DNA from: Acidobacteriota bacterium
GTDB lineage: Bacteria; Acidobacteriota; Vicinamibacteria; Vicinamibacterales; JAFNAJ01
NCBI GenBank assembly: GCA_023384575.1
Contig: JAHDVP010000001.1
Location: forward strand, 167,428 to 231,427
DNA: 64,000 nt
Reading direction: 5' to 3'
Below, piece after piece: positions 33,900-42,234 of the stretch. Within the stretch, counting starts at the first letter, position 1, and the number at the start of each line of letters is the position of its first letter. The notes beneath the pieces are model-generated. The model had not been told where the DNA came from, made no database searches, and worked only from the letters and a program-made list of their open reading frames with translations. Position numbers and translations under genes: made by a program.

Positions 33900-33905
33900 A
33901 GTATA
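33900..33905 (-). promoter_or_regulatory. -10 box of pyrE
   Basis: TATACT on the minus strand, 23 bases before the pyrE ATG, implying a leader of about 17 bases that contains the GGAGG site. No clear -35 hexamer at 16-18 bases. The same sequence read on the plus strand (gtatacaat) could serve the divergent TolC gene. Confidence 0.45.
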
Positions 33906-34036
33906 CAATTTCGAACTTGCCTCCTGCCCGCTCCGTCTACTCTGGAGGCCGTGACCCGGGCGCGCCGCGTCCCCGGTGTCGCGGGCCTTCCGGTGAGGCT
34001 GGCGCTGTCGACGCCTTCTTCGTGGAGAGTTCCGAG

Positions 34037-35686
34037 ATGTCAGTCCAGTCGTTCCGCGCCGCGACCGCGGCCCTCGTGATGTTGTCGTGCGCCGTGCCAG
34101 CCCTGGCCCAGGGCCGGCTGCAGGTGTCGGCTGCCCAGGCCGCCGCGCCGACCGGTCCGGCGCGCATGCTGACGATGGACGAAGCGGTGGAGCTCGCGCT
34201 CGAGCAGAACCTCAACCTGCGGGTCGAGCGGATCAACCCCCGGATCCAGGACGAGGTGGTCGATCAGGCGCGCGCCGTATGGCTGCCCGTCGTCTTCGGC
34301 GGCGCAAGCTACAACAACGCTGACAGCCCGCCCGACAGCTTCCTCTCGGGCAGCAGCGACACGTTGAAGACCGACTTCTTCTCGGCCAACACGGGCGTGC
34401 AGCAGGCGCTCCCGTGGGGGGCGAGCTACCAGGTGTCGTTCGACGGGTCGCGGTCGACGAGCAACAACATCTTCAACACGTTCAACCCGCGCGTGCGGTC
34501 GAACCTGAACCTCACGTACTCGCAGCCGCTGCTGCGCAACCGCGAGATCGACGGCAACCGCCAGCAACTGTTGATCAGCCGCAACAACCGGCAGATCTCC
34601 GACTTCGACCTCAGGTCGACCGTCGTCAGCACGATTCGCAACGTGCGCAACGCGTACGTCGACCTGTCGTTCGCTCGCGCCAACCTGCGCGTTCAGGAGC
34701 AGTCGCTCGAGCTCGCCCGGCAGACGCTGCGCGACAACAGGACGCGCGTCGAGGTCGGCACGATGGCGCCGATCGACATCATCGAGGCCGAGGCCGAGGT
34801 GGCGCGCAACGAGGAGAACGTGATCGTCGCCGAGGCGCAGATCACGCAGGCCGAGGATCGCCTGCGCGCGCTCGTCTTCGACCCCGGCACGCCCGACTTC
34901 TGGCGCCTCAGAATCGAGACCACCGAGGAGCCGCCCGCGGTGGACCCGGTCGACATCGACGTCGAGGCCGCCATTGCGACGGCCCTCGGCCGCCGCACCG
35001 ACCTCCTGTCGGCGCGCAAGAGCCTGGAGTCGACCGAGGTGAACCTGCGGTACCTCCGCAACCAGCTGCTGCCGCAGGTCAACCTGCAGGTCGACTACGG
35101 CACGACCGGCCTCGCGGGCAAGCAGACGATCCGCGAGCCGGGCTTCCCGCCCGGCGACATCCTCGAGGTGCTCAACCGCGGCTTCGGGAGCGCGGTCACC
35201 GACGTGTTCGGCCTCGACTACCCGACCTGGACGCTGGGCGTGCAGGTGAACTACCCGCTGGGCAAGAGCGCGGCGAAGGCAAGCCTCGCGCGCACCGAGC
35301 TGCAGCACCAGCAGGCCCGGCTGCAGCTGCAGAACCTCGAGCTGCAGGTCGGCACGCAGATCCGCGACGTCGTCCGAACGCTGCAGACCGCGCAGAAGCG
35401 CCTCGCGGCCACCCGGTCGGCGCTGGCGCTGGCCGAGAAGCGGCTCGAGGCCGAGCAGAAGAAGTTCGGCGTGGGCATGTCGACGAGCTTCCTCGTCTTC
35501 CAGGCCCAGCGCGACCTCGCCCTGGCCCGGTCGAACGAGCTGCGCGCCGCGGTCGACTACTACAAGGCGAAGAACGACTTCGAGGCCGTGCAGGAGACCT
35601 CGGTCGGCGGCAGCACCGGGATCCAGGTGGCGGGTTCCTCGGCTGTGAGCGTCTCGACGGGCCAGCCGACGACGCAGGGTCGCTGA
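34037..35686 (+). CDS. TolC family outer-membrane efflux protein
   Basis: A 549-residue outer-membrane channel protein. Signal peptide about 1-25 (CAVPALAQG). The body has the two-fold TolC repeat: MLTMDEAVELALEQNLNLRV at the start of the first half and a helical QLQNLELQVGTQIRDVVRTLQTAQKRL segment in the second, with long Ala/Glu/Arg coiled coils typical of the periplasmic barrel. It would connect inner-membrane exporters to the outside. ATG at 34037 with GGAGAG upstream. No pump or adaptor gene is adjacent, so its partner is encoded elsewhere; the GldA/F/G-like system in this window is not known to need one. Confidence 0.9.
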   Translation: MSVQSFRAATAALVMLSCAVPALAQGRLQVSAAQAAAPTGPARMLTMDEAVELALEQNLNLRVERINPRIQDEVVDQARAVWLPVVFGGASYNNADSPPDSFLSGSSDTLKTDFFSANTGVQQALPWGASYQVSFDGSRSTSNNIFNTFNPRVRSNLNLTYSQPLLRNREIDGNRQQLLISRNNRQISDFDLRSTVVSTIRNVRNAYVDLSFARANLRVQEQSLELARQTLRDNRTRVEVGTMAPIDIIEAEAEVARNEENVIVAEAQITQAEDRLRALVFDPGTPDFWRLRIETTEEPPAVDPVDIDVEAAIATALGRRTDLLSARKSLESTEVNLRYLRNQLLPQVNLQVDYGTTGLAGKQTIREPGFPPGDILEVLNRGFGSAVTDVFGLDYPTWTLGVQVNYPLGKSAAKASLARTELQHQQARLQLQNLELQVGTQIRDVVRTLQTAQKRLAATRSALALAEKRLEAEQKKFGVGMSTSFLVFQAQRDLALARSNELRAAVDYYKAKNDFEAVQETSVGGSTGIQVAGSSAVSVSTGQPTTQGR

Positions 35687-35746
35687 GCGGGCCGCGCCGG
35701 TTCACGTCCTTTGCGGCCCGCCGCCGTCCCCGGGTAGACTGCCGGC

Positions 35747-36508
35747 GTGCCGAAGATCTCGGTCACGATCATCACGTTCAACGAGGCGCGCCACATCGAG
35801 GGCGCGCTCCGCTCGGTCGCCTGGGCCGACGAGCGTATCGTCGTCGACTCGGGCAGCACCGACGACACCGTTGCCCTGGCAAGGGCGCTCGCGGATCGCG
35901 TCGAGGTGCGCGACTGGCCGGGCTACGGCACGCAGAAGAACGCCGCGGCCTCGCTCGCCTCGCACGACTGGATCCTGTCCATCGACGCCGACGAGCGCGT
36001 CACCCCAGCCCTCGCGGAGACGATCCGCGAGGCCCTCTCGACCGAGCCGCGCGAACGCGCGTTCCGCATCGCCCGCGTGACCTGGCATCTGGGCCGCTGG
36101 ATCCGATCGACCGACTGGTATCCCGACCGGCAGACCCGGCTGTACGACCGGCGGGCCGCCGCGTGGAACGCCAGGCGGGTGCACGAGGGGCTCGACGTCG
36201 ACGGGGAGGTGGGCGCGCTGGCGGGCGAGATCGAGCACTTCGCCTACCGCGACATCGCTCACCACCTGCAGACCATCGATCGCTACTCCACGCTGGCGGC
36301 CGAGCAGATGGCCGCCGATGGACGCCGGGCGAGCGTCTTCGACCTGGTGGTGCACCCCCCGGCGGCCTTCGCGCGAAACTACCTGTGGCGTGGCGGCGTG
36401 CGAGAGGGGGTGGCCGGGCTCGTCGTCTCGAGCATGAACGCGTTCTACGTCTTCCTCAAGTTCGCGAAACTCTGGGAGCGGCAGCGAGCGGGGCCGTTCA
36501 CCGGGTAG
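35747..36508 (+). CDS. Family 2 glycosyltransferase (WaaE/KdtX-like)
   Basis: A 253-residue GT-A enzyme. ISVTIITFNEARHIEGALRSV opens the nucleotide-binding fold, VVDSGSTDDT follows, and DADERV supplies the metal-binding DxD-type motif. WYPDRQTRLYDRR and VHEGLDVDG match the lipopolysaccharide-core WaaE/KdtX branch, which adds a glucose to inner-core heptose. The start is GTG, six bases after a TAGACT -10-like box, so the mRNA may be nearly leaderless. A GT4 gene follows closely. Confidence 0.88.
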   Translation: MPKISVTIITFNEARHIEGALRSVAWADERIVVDSGSTDDTVALARALADRVEVRDWPGYGTQKNAAASLASHDWILSIDADERVTPALAETIREALSTEPRERAFRIARVTWHLGRWIRSTDWYPDRQTRLYDRRAAAWNARRVHEGLDVDGEVGALAGEIEHFAYRDIAHHLQTIDRYSTLAAEQMAADGRRASVFDLVVHPPAAFARNYLWRGGVREGVAGLVVSSMNAFYVFLKFAKLWERQRAGPFTG

Positions 36509-36565
36509 AATCGGCCGCAGCCGACCGACGTGGCGGACCGTCACGCCGCCCGCGTGGATGCGAAG

Positions 36566-37663
36566 ATGTTCTCGCTGCACATCGACACGGCGCGAACCTG
36601 GCGCGGTGGCCAGAACCAGGTGCTCCTCACGGTGATGGGGATGCGCGCCGCCGGGCATCGCGCCGAACTGGTCGCGCACCCCGACGGTGAGCTGCGCCGC
36701 CGCGCCGCCGAGGGCCTCGACCTGGTGCCGCTCGTCCCGCGTGCCGAGATGGACCTGTCGGCCGGCTGGCGGCTGTCGCGGATCCTCTCGCGCGAGCAGC
36801 CCGACGTCCTCCACGCGCACGACCCGCACGGTGTGGCGATGGCGGCCGTCGCCACGTCGATGAACACGCGCGGACCCGAGCCGGTGCTGGTCGCCTCGCG
36901 GCGCGTCGACTTCCACCTCAAACGGCATGCGTTCTCGCGGTGGAAGTACCGGCAGGTGCGGTGCTTCATCTGCGCGTCCGAGGCCATCCGGCGCATGCTC
37001 GTCCACGACGGCATCGACGCCGACCGCACGGTGACGGTGCACGAGGGCATCGATCTCGCCTATGTCGACGGCAAGCCGCCGGTTTCGATTCACGAGACGC
37101 TCTGGCTCCCGCACCAGGCGCCGATCGTCCTCAATATCGGCGCGCTCGTCCCCCACAAGGGCCAGACCCACCTCGTCGACGCCGCCGCGCTGGTCGTGCG
37201 CGACGTGCCCGACGCGCGCTTCGTGATCCTCGGCGAGGGCGAGCTGCGTCCGGCGCTCGAGCAGCAGGTCAGGCACCTGCACCTCGAGAAGCACGTGCTG
37301 CTCGCGGGGTTCCGGCCCGACGTGCTCTCGCTGCTCAAGACGGTCGACGTGTTCGTCATGAGCTCGGTCGCCGAGGGGCTCGGCACGTCGCTGCTCGACG
37401 CGATGGCGTGCCGCCGGCCGATCGTGGCGACCACGGCGGGCGGCATTCCCGAGGTCGTCGCCGACGGCGAGACGGGGCTGCTCGTGCCGGCGCGCGATCC
37501 CAGGGCCCTGGCCGATGCGCTGGTCACCTTGCTCAGCGACGCGACCCTTCGCAGCCGGCTGGCCGAGGCCGGCCGCGCCCGCGTCGAGGCGCGGTTCACC
37601 GTGGAACGGATGGTCGAGGAGACGCTCGACGTCTACCGACGCGTGGCCGGCACGCGGGGCTGA
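36566..37663 (+). CDS. Family 4 glycosyltransferase
   Basis: A 365-residue GT-B enzyme, probably in cell-surface glycan or lipopolysaccharide assembly with the preceding GT2. FSLHIDTARTWRGGQNQVLL is a frequent N-terminus of this group; the C-terminal donor site has NIGALVPHKGQTHLVDA, and the EX7E-like region reads AEGLGTSLLDAM, with Asp in place of the second Glu. ATG at 36566 fits the family; a GTG at 36530 would add 12 residues. Its last 68 bases overlap the convergent DUF2400 gene. Confidence 0.85.
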   Translation: MFSLHIDTARTWRGGQNQVLLTVMGMRAAGHRAELVAHPDGELRRRAAEGLDLVPLVPRAEMDLSAGWRLSRILSREQPDVLHAHDPHGVAMAAVATSMNTRGPEPVLVASRRVDFHLKRHAFSRWKYRQVRCFICASEAIRRMLVHDGIDADRTVTVHEGIDLAYVDGKPPVSIHETLWLPHQAPIVLNIGALVPHKGQTHLVDAAALVVRDVPDARFVILGEGELRPALEQQVRHLHLEKHVLLAGFRPDVLSLLKTVDVFVMSSVAEGLGTSLLDAMACRRPIVATTAGGIPEVVADGETGLLVPARDPRALADALVTLLSDATLRSRLAEAGRARVEARFTVERMVEETLDVYRRVAGTRG

Positions 37664-38570
37664 GCGGACAACCCTCGGCCCCGCGCGGCGTGCCGTCTCC
37701 GCACTGGCCGAGCATCCCCACGTGGCACAGGGCGAAGTCGAAGCCAACCGGGTCGTCCGGGGCGAGCTGGCGCAGAGCGCCGGTAATCTCGCTCGCCATG
37801 GCCCAGCCGGGCGTGCGCCTGGTCGTCAGGCGCAGGCACCGCGCGACGCGCACGACGTGGGTGTCGAGCGGCACGACGAGCTGCGAGGGGGCGACCCCCG
37901 TCCATCCGCCTGGATCGATGCGCCCGCGGCGCACCATCCAGCGCAGGAAGAGGTTGAGCCGCTTGCAGGCCGCGCCCTTCGCGGGCGATGGGAAGAAGTA
38001 GTCGACGCCGGCGCGCGATGGCCGCCGCCCGCCGTACGCCGCTCGGACGTCGACCTCGCGGGCCCGCCGGCTGAACGCGGTGAGCGCCGGCCCGACGTCG
38101 CTCGCCTCCCGGTCGTGACCCGCCAGGAAGGCCGCCTCGAGGCTGCCCCACGTCCGGAGCAGCGCCCGCAGCACGAGGAGCAACGCCGCGAGGTCGTCGC
38201 CGCGAATCCAGCGGTGCACGGTCGGCGCGAGCGCGGCACGGATGCGGGAGACGTCGAGCCGCCGCACGGCGTCGGCGGGTCGAGGGCCGAGCACGTCGAG
38301 CACGCCGTCGACCGACGCCATGATGCTGGCCACGCGACCGAAGGCGAGTCCGGCGGCGCAGAAGGCCGCGATTTCCCGGTCGGCGGGATCGTCGTAGCGC
38401 CACACGAACGCCACCGGATCCCGCGGCAGCCGCACCGCGATCTCGTACTCCGCGGCCAGTCGTTCGAGGACGGGAGCCAGCGCCACGAGGCGCGCGGGGA
38501 CCCGGTCCGGCCCTGGCGTCGACCTCGGCACGTGAACGCGCATCGGAGGACGGCGGGCGGGGCGCGTCAC
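37596..38570 (-). CDS. TIGR02757 (DUF2400) family protein
   Basis: A 324-residue protein of unknown function. Family landmarks: DPVAFVWRYDDPADREIAAF, FGRVASIM, RLNLFLRWMVRR, PLDTHVVRVARCL, and a C-terminal FALCHVGMLGQCG followed by GCPLSPACRP. The four late cysteines could bind a metal or an Fe-S cluster, as in endonuclease III-like helix-hairpin-helix proteins, but this is not established. The start is either GTG 38570 (6 bases after the upstream stop) or ATG 38543. Its 3' end overlaps the GT4 gene by 68 bases. Confidence 0.85.
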   Translation of the reverse strand: MTRPARRPPMRVHVPRSTPGPDRVPARLVALAPVLERLAAEYEIAVRLPRDPVAFVWRYDDPADREIAAFCAAGLAFGRVASIMASVDGVLDVLGPRPADAVRRLDVSRIRAALAPTVHRWIRGDDLAALLLVLRALLRTWGSLEAAFLAGHDREASDVGPALTAFSRRAREVDVRAAYGGRRPSRAGVDYFFPSPAKGAACKRLNLFLRWMVRRGRIDPGGWTGVAPSQLVVPLDTHVVRVARCLRLTTRRTPGWAMASEITGALRQLAPDDPVGFDFALCHVGMLGQCGDGTPRGAEGCPLSPACRPRVGRRRASPRPSVPR

Positions 38571-38576
38571 GTCCGC

Positions 38577-39200
38577 TCAGAAGGTCGTGAACGGCACGCC
38601 GTCGCGACAGAGCGGGCAGTCGTCTGCGGCGTGGTTGACGGGAGCGCCGTAGCCGACCAGCGAGAAGTTCGGCACGCCGACGTCGACGAGCGCCTCGAGA
38701 CGATCGTAGATCTCGACGGTGGCCACCACGGTGGCGCCGGCCTCACGCACGAGGGCGGCGCACCGCTCGAAGGTCTTCCCGGTGTTGCGGACGTCGTCGG
38801 CGAGGAGCACGCGCCGGCCGGCCATGTGCGTCGCGTAGAACCGCCGCAGCACCAGCGTGCCGTCGGTATCGTGGTTGAACGGGGCGAACTGGCAGGGAGG
38901 ATGCGTCAGACTCCGGCGGCCGTCGAGCAGGCCCGCGATGGTGTGCGCGAGCAGCGCGCCGCCCGTCGCGGGTCCGGCGACGAGATCGGTCGACGAGGTG
39001 ACCTCGTGGGGCAGCAGGTCGAGCAGGTCCTGGGCCGCACGCCAGATCGTCGCGGGCTGCAGGAACAGCTGGTGCGGGTTCAGGTAGACCCGGCCGTGAT
39101 AGCCGTTGCCGTAGTCGAAGTGCCCGTCGACCATCAGCACCTCCGACTGCTGGAGGTCGCGCAGTGCCTTCTGGCGGACGTCGTGCTGTCTGCTGGTCAC
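38577..39200 (-). CDS. PyrE-like phosphoribosyltransferase in the pyr cluster
   Basis: A 207-residue type I phosphoribosyltransferase. PRPP-binding motif VLLADDVRNTGKTFERC; also DLVAGPATGGALLAHTIAG, FNHDTDGTLVLRRFY, and a C-terminal CPLC motif (DDCPLCRDG) as in PyrE above. It aligns in general with orotate phosphoribosyltransferases but is diverged, and a canonical pyrE exists at 33313-33876, so its base substrate is uncertain. The GTG start at 39200 has GAGG upstream and lies 22 bases after the pyrC stop. Confidence 0.82.
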   Translation of the reverse strand: MTSRQHDVRQKALRDLQQSEVLMVDGHFDYGNGYHGRVYLNPHQLFLQPATIWRAAQDLLDLLPHEVTSSTDLVAGPATGGALLAHTIAGLLDGRRSLTHPPCQFAPFNHDTDGTLVLRRFYATHMAGRRVLLADDVRNTGKTFERCAALVREAGATVVATVEIYDRLEALVDVGVPNFSLVGYGAPVNHAADDCPLCRDGVPFTTF

Positions 39201-39222
39201 TCGAACATCCTCGCGCGGGGGA

Positions 39223-40533
39223 TCAGGCCCGCAGGGCCTCGATCCCGGGTACATCGGGGTTGGTGTAGAGCATGCGTCCTCCGACGATCGTCGCGGCGAC
39301 CCCGCCGCGCAGCGTCCAGCCGCCAAACGGCGTGTTCTTCGATCTCGATCGCAGGCGCGCCGCGTCGACCCTCACCGTCAGGTCGGGCGCGAGGATCGTG
39401 ATGTCGGCGACGGCGCCGGGCGAGAGGTGCCCGCCGGGGATCCGGAGGATGCGCGCGGGGTTGGTCGACAGCAGTTCGACCATGCGGGCGATTCCGACCG
39501 TCCCCCGGTGGACCAGTCGATCGAAGGTGAGCGAGACGGCGGTCTCGAGGCCGACGATGCCGAACGGCGCGTGATCGAACTCGACGTGCTTCTCGTCGTG
39601 GTGGTGCGGCGCGTGATCGGTGGCGATGACGTCGACGCTGCCGTCGGCGAGACCCTCGACGAGCGCCTCGACGTCGAGGGCCTCGCGCAGCGGCGGGTTC
39701 ATCTTGACGTTGGTGTCGTACCCCTCGAGCGCGTCGTCGGTGAGCGTGAAGTGGTGCGGCGTGACCTCACAGGTGACGCGGATGCCGCGGGCCTTGCCGT
39801 CGCGCACGGCCCGGAGCGATCCCCGCGAGCTGAGGTGCGCAACGTGCACGGCGGCGCCGGTCATGCCGGCGAGCGTGACGTCGCGTTCCACCATGATCTC
39901 CTCGGCCTGGCCCGGGATGCCCCGCAGGCCGAGGCGGGCGGCGTTGAACCCCTCGTGGGCCACCCCGTCGCCCTTGAGCGACGGGTCCTCGCAGTGATCG
40001 ATGACCGGCATGTCGAACATGCCGGCGTACTCGAGCGCGCGGCGCATCAGCAGCGCCGTGGCCACCGGGTGCCCGTCGTCGGACACCGCCACGCACCCGG
40101 CGAGCTTCAGCTCGCCGATCTCGGCGAGGTGCTCGCCCTTCGAGCCGCGCGACACCGCGCCGATCGGGTAGACGCGCGCGAGCCCGGCCTCGGCCGCCCG
40201 CTGCAGGATGAACTCGGTCACGCTGGCCTGGTCGTTCACCGGCACGGTATTGGGCATGCACGCGACAGCCGTGAAGCCGCCGGCCACGGCCGCCGCGGTG
40301 CCGGTCGCGATGGTCTCCTTGTGCTCCTGGCCGGGCTCGCGCAGGTGGACGTGCATGTCGACGAGCCCGGGCACGACGACGGTACCGCGCGGCACCTCCA
40401 CGACACGCGCGCCGTCGGCCGGCAGATCGTGACCGACGAGCGCGACGACGCCGTCGGCCACGAGCACGTCGCGTTCGCCGTCGAGGCGGTTCACGGGGTC
40501 GACGACGCGGCCGTTCTTCAGCAGGAGTCTCAT
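39223..40533 (-). CDS. pyrC: Dihydroorotase (class I)
   Basis: A 436-residue zinc amidohydrolase catalysing ring closure of carbamoyl-aspartate to dihydroorotate. Zinc motif DMHVHLREPGQEHKETI, then ACMPNTVPV, DHCEDPSL, VAHLSSRGSL and ATDHAPHH match the class I (Aquifex/Bacillus-type) enzymes. Length and start are ordinary. It follows pyrB by 27 bases in the pyrRBC run. In some bacteria this class works in a complex with aspartate carbamoyltransferase; nothing in the sequence decides that here. Confidence 0.96.
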   Translation of the reverse strand: MRLLLKNGRVVDPVNRLDGERDVLVADGVVALVGHDLPADGARVVEVPRGTVVVPGLVDMHVHLREPGQEHKETIATGTAAAVAGGFTAVACMPNTVPVNDQASVTEFILQRAAEAGLARVYPIGAVSRGSKGEHLAEIGELKLAGCVAVSDDGHPVATALLMRRALEYAGMFDMPVIDHCEDPSLKGDGVAHEGFNAARLGLRGIPGQAEEIMVERDVTLAGMTGAAVHVAHLSSRGSLRAVRDGKARGIRVTCEVTPHHFTLTDDALEGYDTNVKMNPPLREALDVEALVEGLADGSVDVIATDHAPHHHDEKHVEFDHAPFGIVGLETAVSLTFDRLVHRGTVGIARMVELLSTNPARILRIPGGHLSPGAVADITILAPDLTVRVDAARLRSRSKNTPFGGWTLRGGVAATIVGGRMLYTNPDVPGIEALRA

Positions 40534-40560
40534 GGAGCGTTCCGTCCTCGGTCAGGCCGG

Positions 40561-41511
40561 TCAGGCCTCATCGGCGCTGCCGCCGGCCAGGAGATAGAGC
40601 ACCGCCATCCTCACGGCGACGCCGTTGGCGACCTGCTCGAGGATCACCGACCGCGAGCCGTCGGCCACGTCCGAGGAGATCTCGACGCCGCGGTTCATCG
40701 GACCGGGGTGCATCAGGATCGCGTCGGGTTTCGCCAGCGAGAACCGCTCGGGCGTCATCCCGAACACCGTGAAGTACTCGCGCAACGAGGGAAAGAAGTT
40801 GCCCTGCATTCGCTCGAGCTGGATGCGCAGCAGCATCACGACATCGGCGTCGCGTACGGCTTCGTCGACCGACGAGGTCACCCGCGCGCCGAGCCGGTCG
40901 AGACCCGGAGGCTGGAGCGTCGGGGGCGCCGACACCCACACCTCCGCGCCCATCTTGTGGAGCAGCAGCAGGTTCGAGCGGAACACGCGGCTGTGCAGCA
41001 GGTCGCCCACGATGGCGACCTTGAGGCCGGCGAGCCGGCCCTTGTGCTCGCGGATCGTGAAGGCGTCGAGCAGCGCCTGCGTCGGGTGCTCGTGCATGCC
41101 GTCGCCGGCGTTGATGACGCGGGCCCGGCAGATGCGGGCGAGCAGGTGGCAGGCGCCGGACGAGGCGTGGCGCATCACGATCATGTCGGGCGCCATCGCC
41201 TCGAGGTTCATCACCGTGTCGGCGAGCGTTTCGCCCTTCACCACGCTCGAGGTGGAGACGGCGATGTTCAGCGTGTCGGCGCTCAAGCGCTTCTCGGCAA
41301 TCTCGAACGACGTCCGCGTGCGGGTGCTCGGTTCGTAGAAGAGGTTGACGATCGTCTTTCCCCGCAGCGTGGGCACCTTCTTGATCGGCCGCGCCGCCAC
41401 CTCCTTCATCGCCTCCGCCGTGTCGAGGACGAGCGTGATCTCCTCGGCGGCGAGGTCGGCGATCCCGAGCAGGTGGCGGCCGCGCAGGCCCGTTCCCGTC
41501 TGACCGGTCAT
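40561..41511 (-). CDS. pyrB: Aspartate carbamoyltransferase catalytic subunit
   Basis: A 316-residue enzyme of the committed pyrimidine step. Carbamoyl-phosphate motif [19 protein letters not shown], then [12 protein letters not shown], and the C-terminal [10 protein letters not shown] are complete. There is no pyrI regulatory subunit nearby, as is common for pyrR-controlled operons. The ATG overlaps the pyrR stop by four bases (ATGA), so PyrR and PyrB are translationally coupled. Confidence 0.97.
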   Translation of the reverse strand: MTGQTGTGLRGRHLLGIADLAAEEITLVLDTAEAMKEVAARPIKKVPTLRGKTIVNLFYEPSTRTRTSFEIAEKRLSADTLNIAVSTSSVVKGETLADTVMNLEAMAPDMIVMRHASSGACHLLARICRARVINAGDGMHEHPTQALLDAFTIREHKGRLAGLKVAIVGDLLHSRVFRSNLLLLHKMGAEVWVSAPPTLQPPGLDRLGARVTSSVDEAVRDADVVMLLRIQLERMQGNFFPSLREYFTVFGMTPERFSLAKPDAILMHPGPMNRGVEISSDVADGSRSVILEQVANGVAVRMAVLYLLAGGSADEA

Positions 41512-42047
41512 GCGCCCGCCTCCTCCAGGACGACCTCGTCGACGCCGTCGGTCTCGACGAACCGGACCTGCACGCTCTCCGCGCGCGCGGTGGGCAGGTT
41601 CTTCCCCACGTAGTCGGCCTTGATCGGCAGTTCGCGGTGCCCGCGATCGATCATCACCACGAGCTGGATCGCCTGCGGCCGGCCGAAGTCGATCAGCGCA
41701 TCGAGTGCGGCGCGAATCGTGCGGCCCGTGTAGAGCACGTCGTCGACCAGCAGGATGCGCCGGTCGTCGATGGAGAACGGAATCTCGGTGCTGCGCACGA
41801 CCGGCTGCGGCCCGACGGGCTGGCGCATGAGATCGTCGCGGTAGAGCGTGATGTCGAGAGTGCCCGTCGGCACGGCAGCCCCGCCAATCTGTTCGATGGC
41901 CGAGGCGATCCGACGCGCGAGGGGCACGCCGCGCGTCCGGATGCCGACGAGCGCCAGCTCGTCGAGCCCCCGGTTGCGCTCGGCGATCTCGTGCGCGATA
42001 CGGGCGATCGTGCGGGCCATGCGCTGGGCGTCCATCACGACGGCCAT
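41508..42047 (-). CDS. pyrR: PyrR, pyrimidine operon regulatory protein
   Basis: A 179-residue RNA-binding attenuation protein of the phosphoribosyltransferase fold, often with weak uracil phosphoribosyltransferase activity. PRPP motif [41 protein letters not shown] and [13 protein letters not shown] match PyrR. UMP-bound PyrR binds a leader hairpin, and such a hairpin is present upstream at 42169-42202, supporting autoregulation. Of several starts (GTG 42059, ATG 42047, ATG 42035), ATG 42047 fits best with GGAGGTG. Confidence 0.95.
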   Translation of the reverse strand: MAVVMDAQRMARTIARIAHEIAERNRGLDELALVGIRTRGVPLARRIASAIEQIGGAAVPTGTLDITLYRDDLMRQPVGPQPVVRSTEIPFSIDDRRILLVDDVLYTGRTIRAALDALIDFGRPQAIQLVVMIDRGHRELPIKADYVGKNLPTARAESVQVRFVETDGVDEVVLEEAGA

Positions 42048-42168
42048 GGCCACCTCCACTCGGTCGGTGTGACGCCGGGAAGACTGCTGCGGGATGGGCG
42101 CCGCCGCACTTCCGGGCGGCGGGCCGGCCTCGAACGGGCCGGGGCGCTGGGGTAGGTCATCGGCGCTT

Positions 42169-42210
42169 CTCTTTGCGGCCTCGCGGGACCGCGCTTAAAG
42201 AGCCGCGAGG
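42169..42210 (-). ncRNA. PyrR-binding leader hairpin with alternative pairing
   Basis: On the minus strand, 122 bases before pyrR, the RNA reads CUCUUU-AAGC-GCGG-UCCCGCGAGG-CCGC-AAAGAG. Lower stem CUCUUU/AAAGAG (42197-42202 with 42169-42174), a one-sided AAGC bulge, upper stem GCGG/CCGC and the loop UCCCGCGAGG match the PyrR-binding loop consensus UCCNGNGAGG exactly. Upstream, CCUCGCGG (42203-42210) is fully complementary to CCGCGAGG inside the loop (42179-42186), so an alternative helix would hide the PyrR site: a switch. Downstream hairpins are GC-rich, but no U-run is seen, so control may be by translation or by a non-classical terminator. The transcription start is not identified. Confidence 0.82.
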
Positions 42211-42234
42211 AGTGTAACACACTCTTCCGGTCGA

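Noticed and set aside
34414..36690. 758-codon plus-strand frame spanning the TolC and GT2 genes
   Set aside because: Out of phase with two well-supported genes; the translation is low-complexity.
42210..42225. TACACT upstream of the PyrR hairpin as the pyrR promoter
   Set aside because: A start 6-7 bases downstream would fall inside the CCUCGCGG arm and remove part of the switch, and no -35 fits; the true start is probably further upstream.
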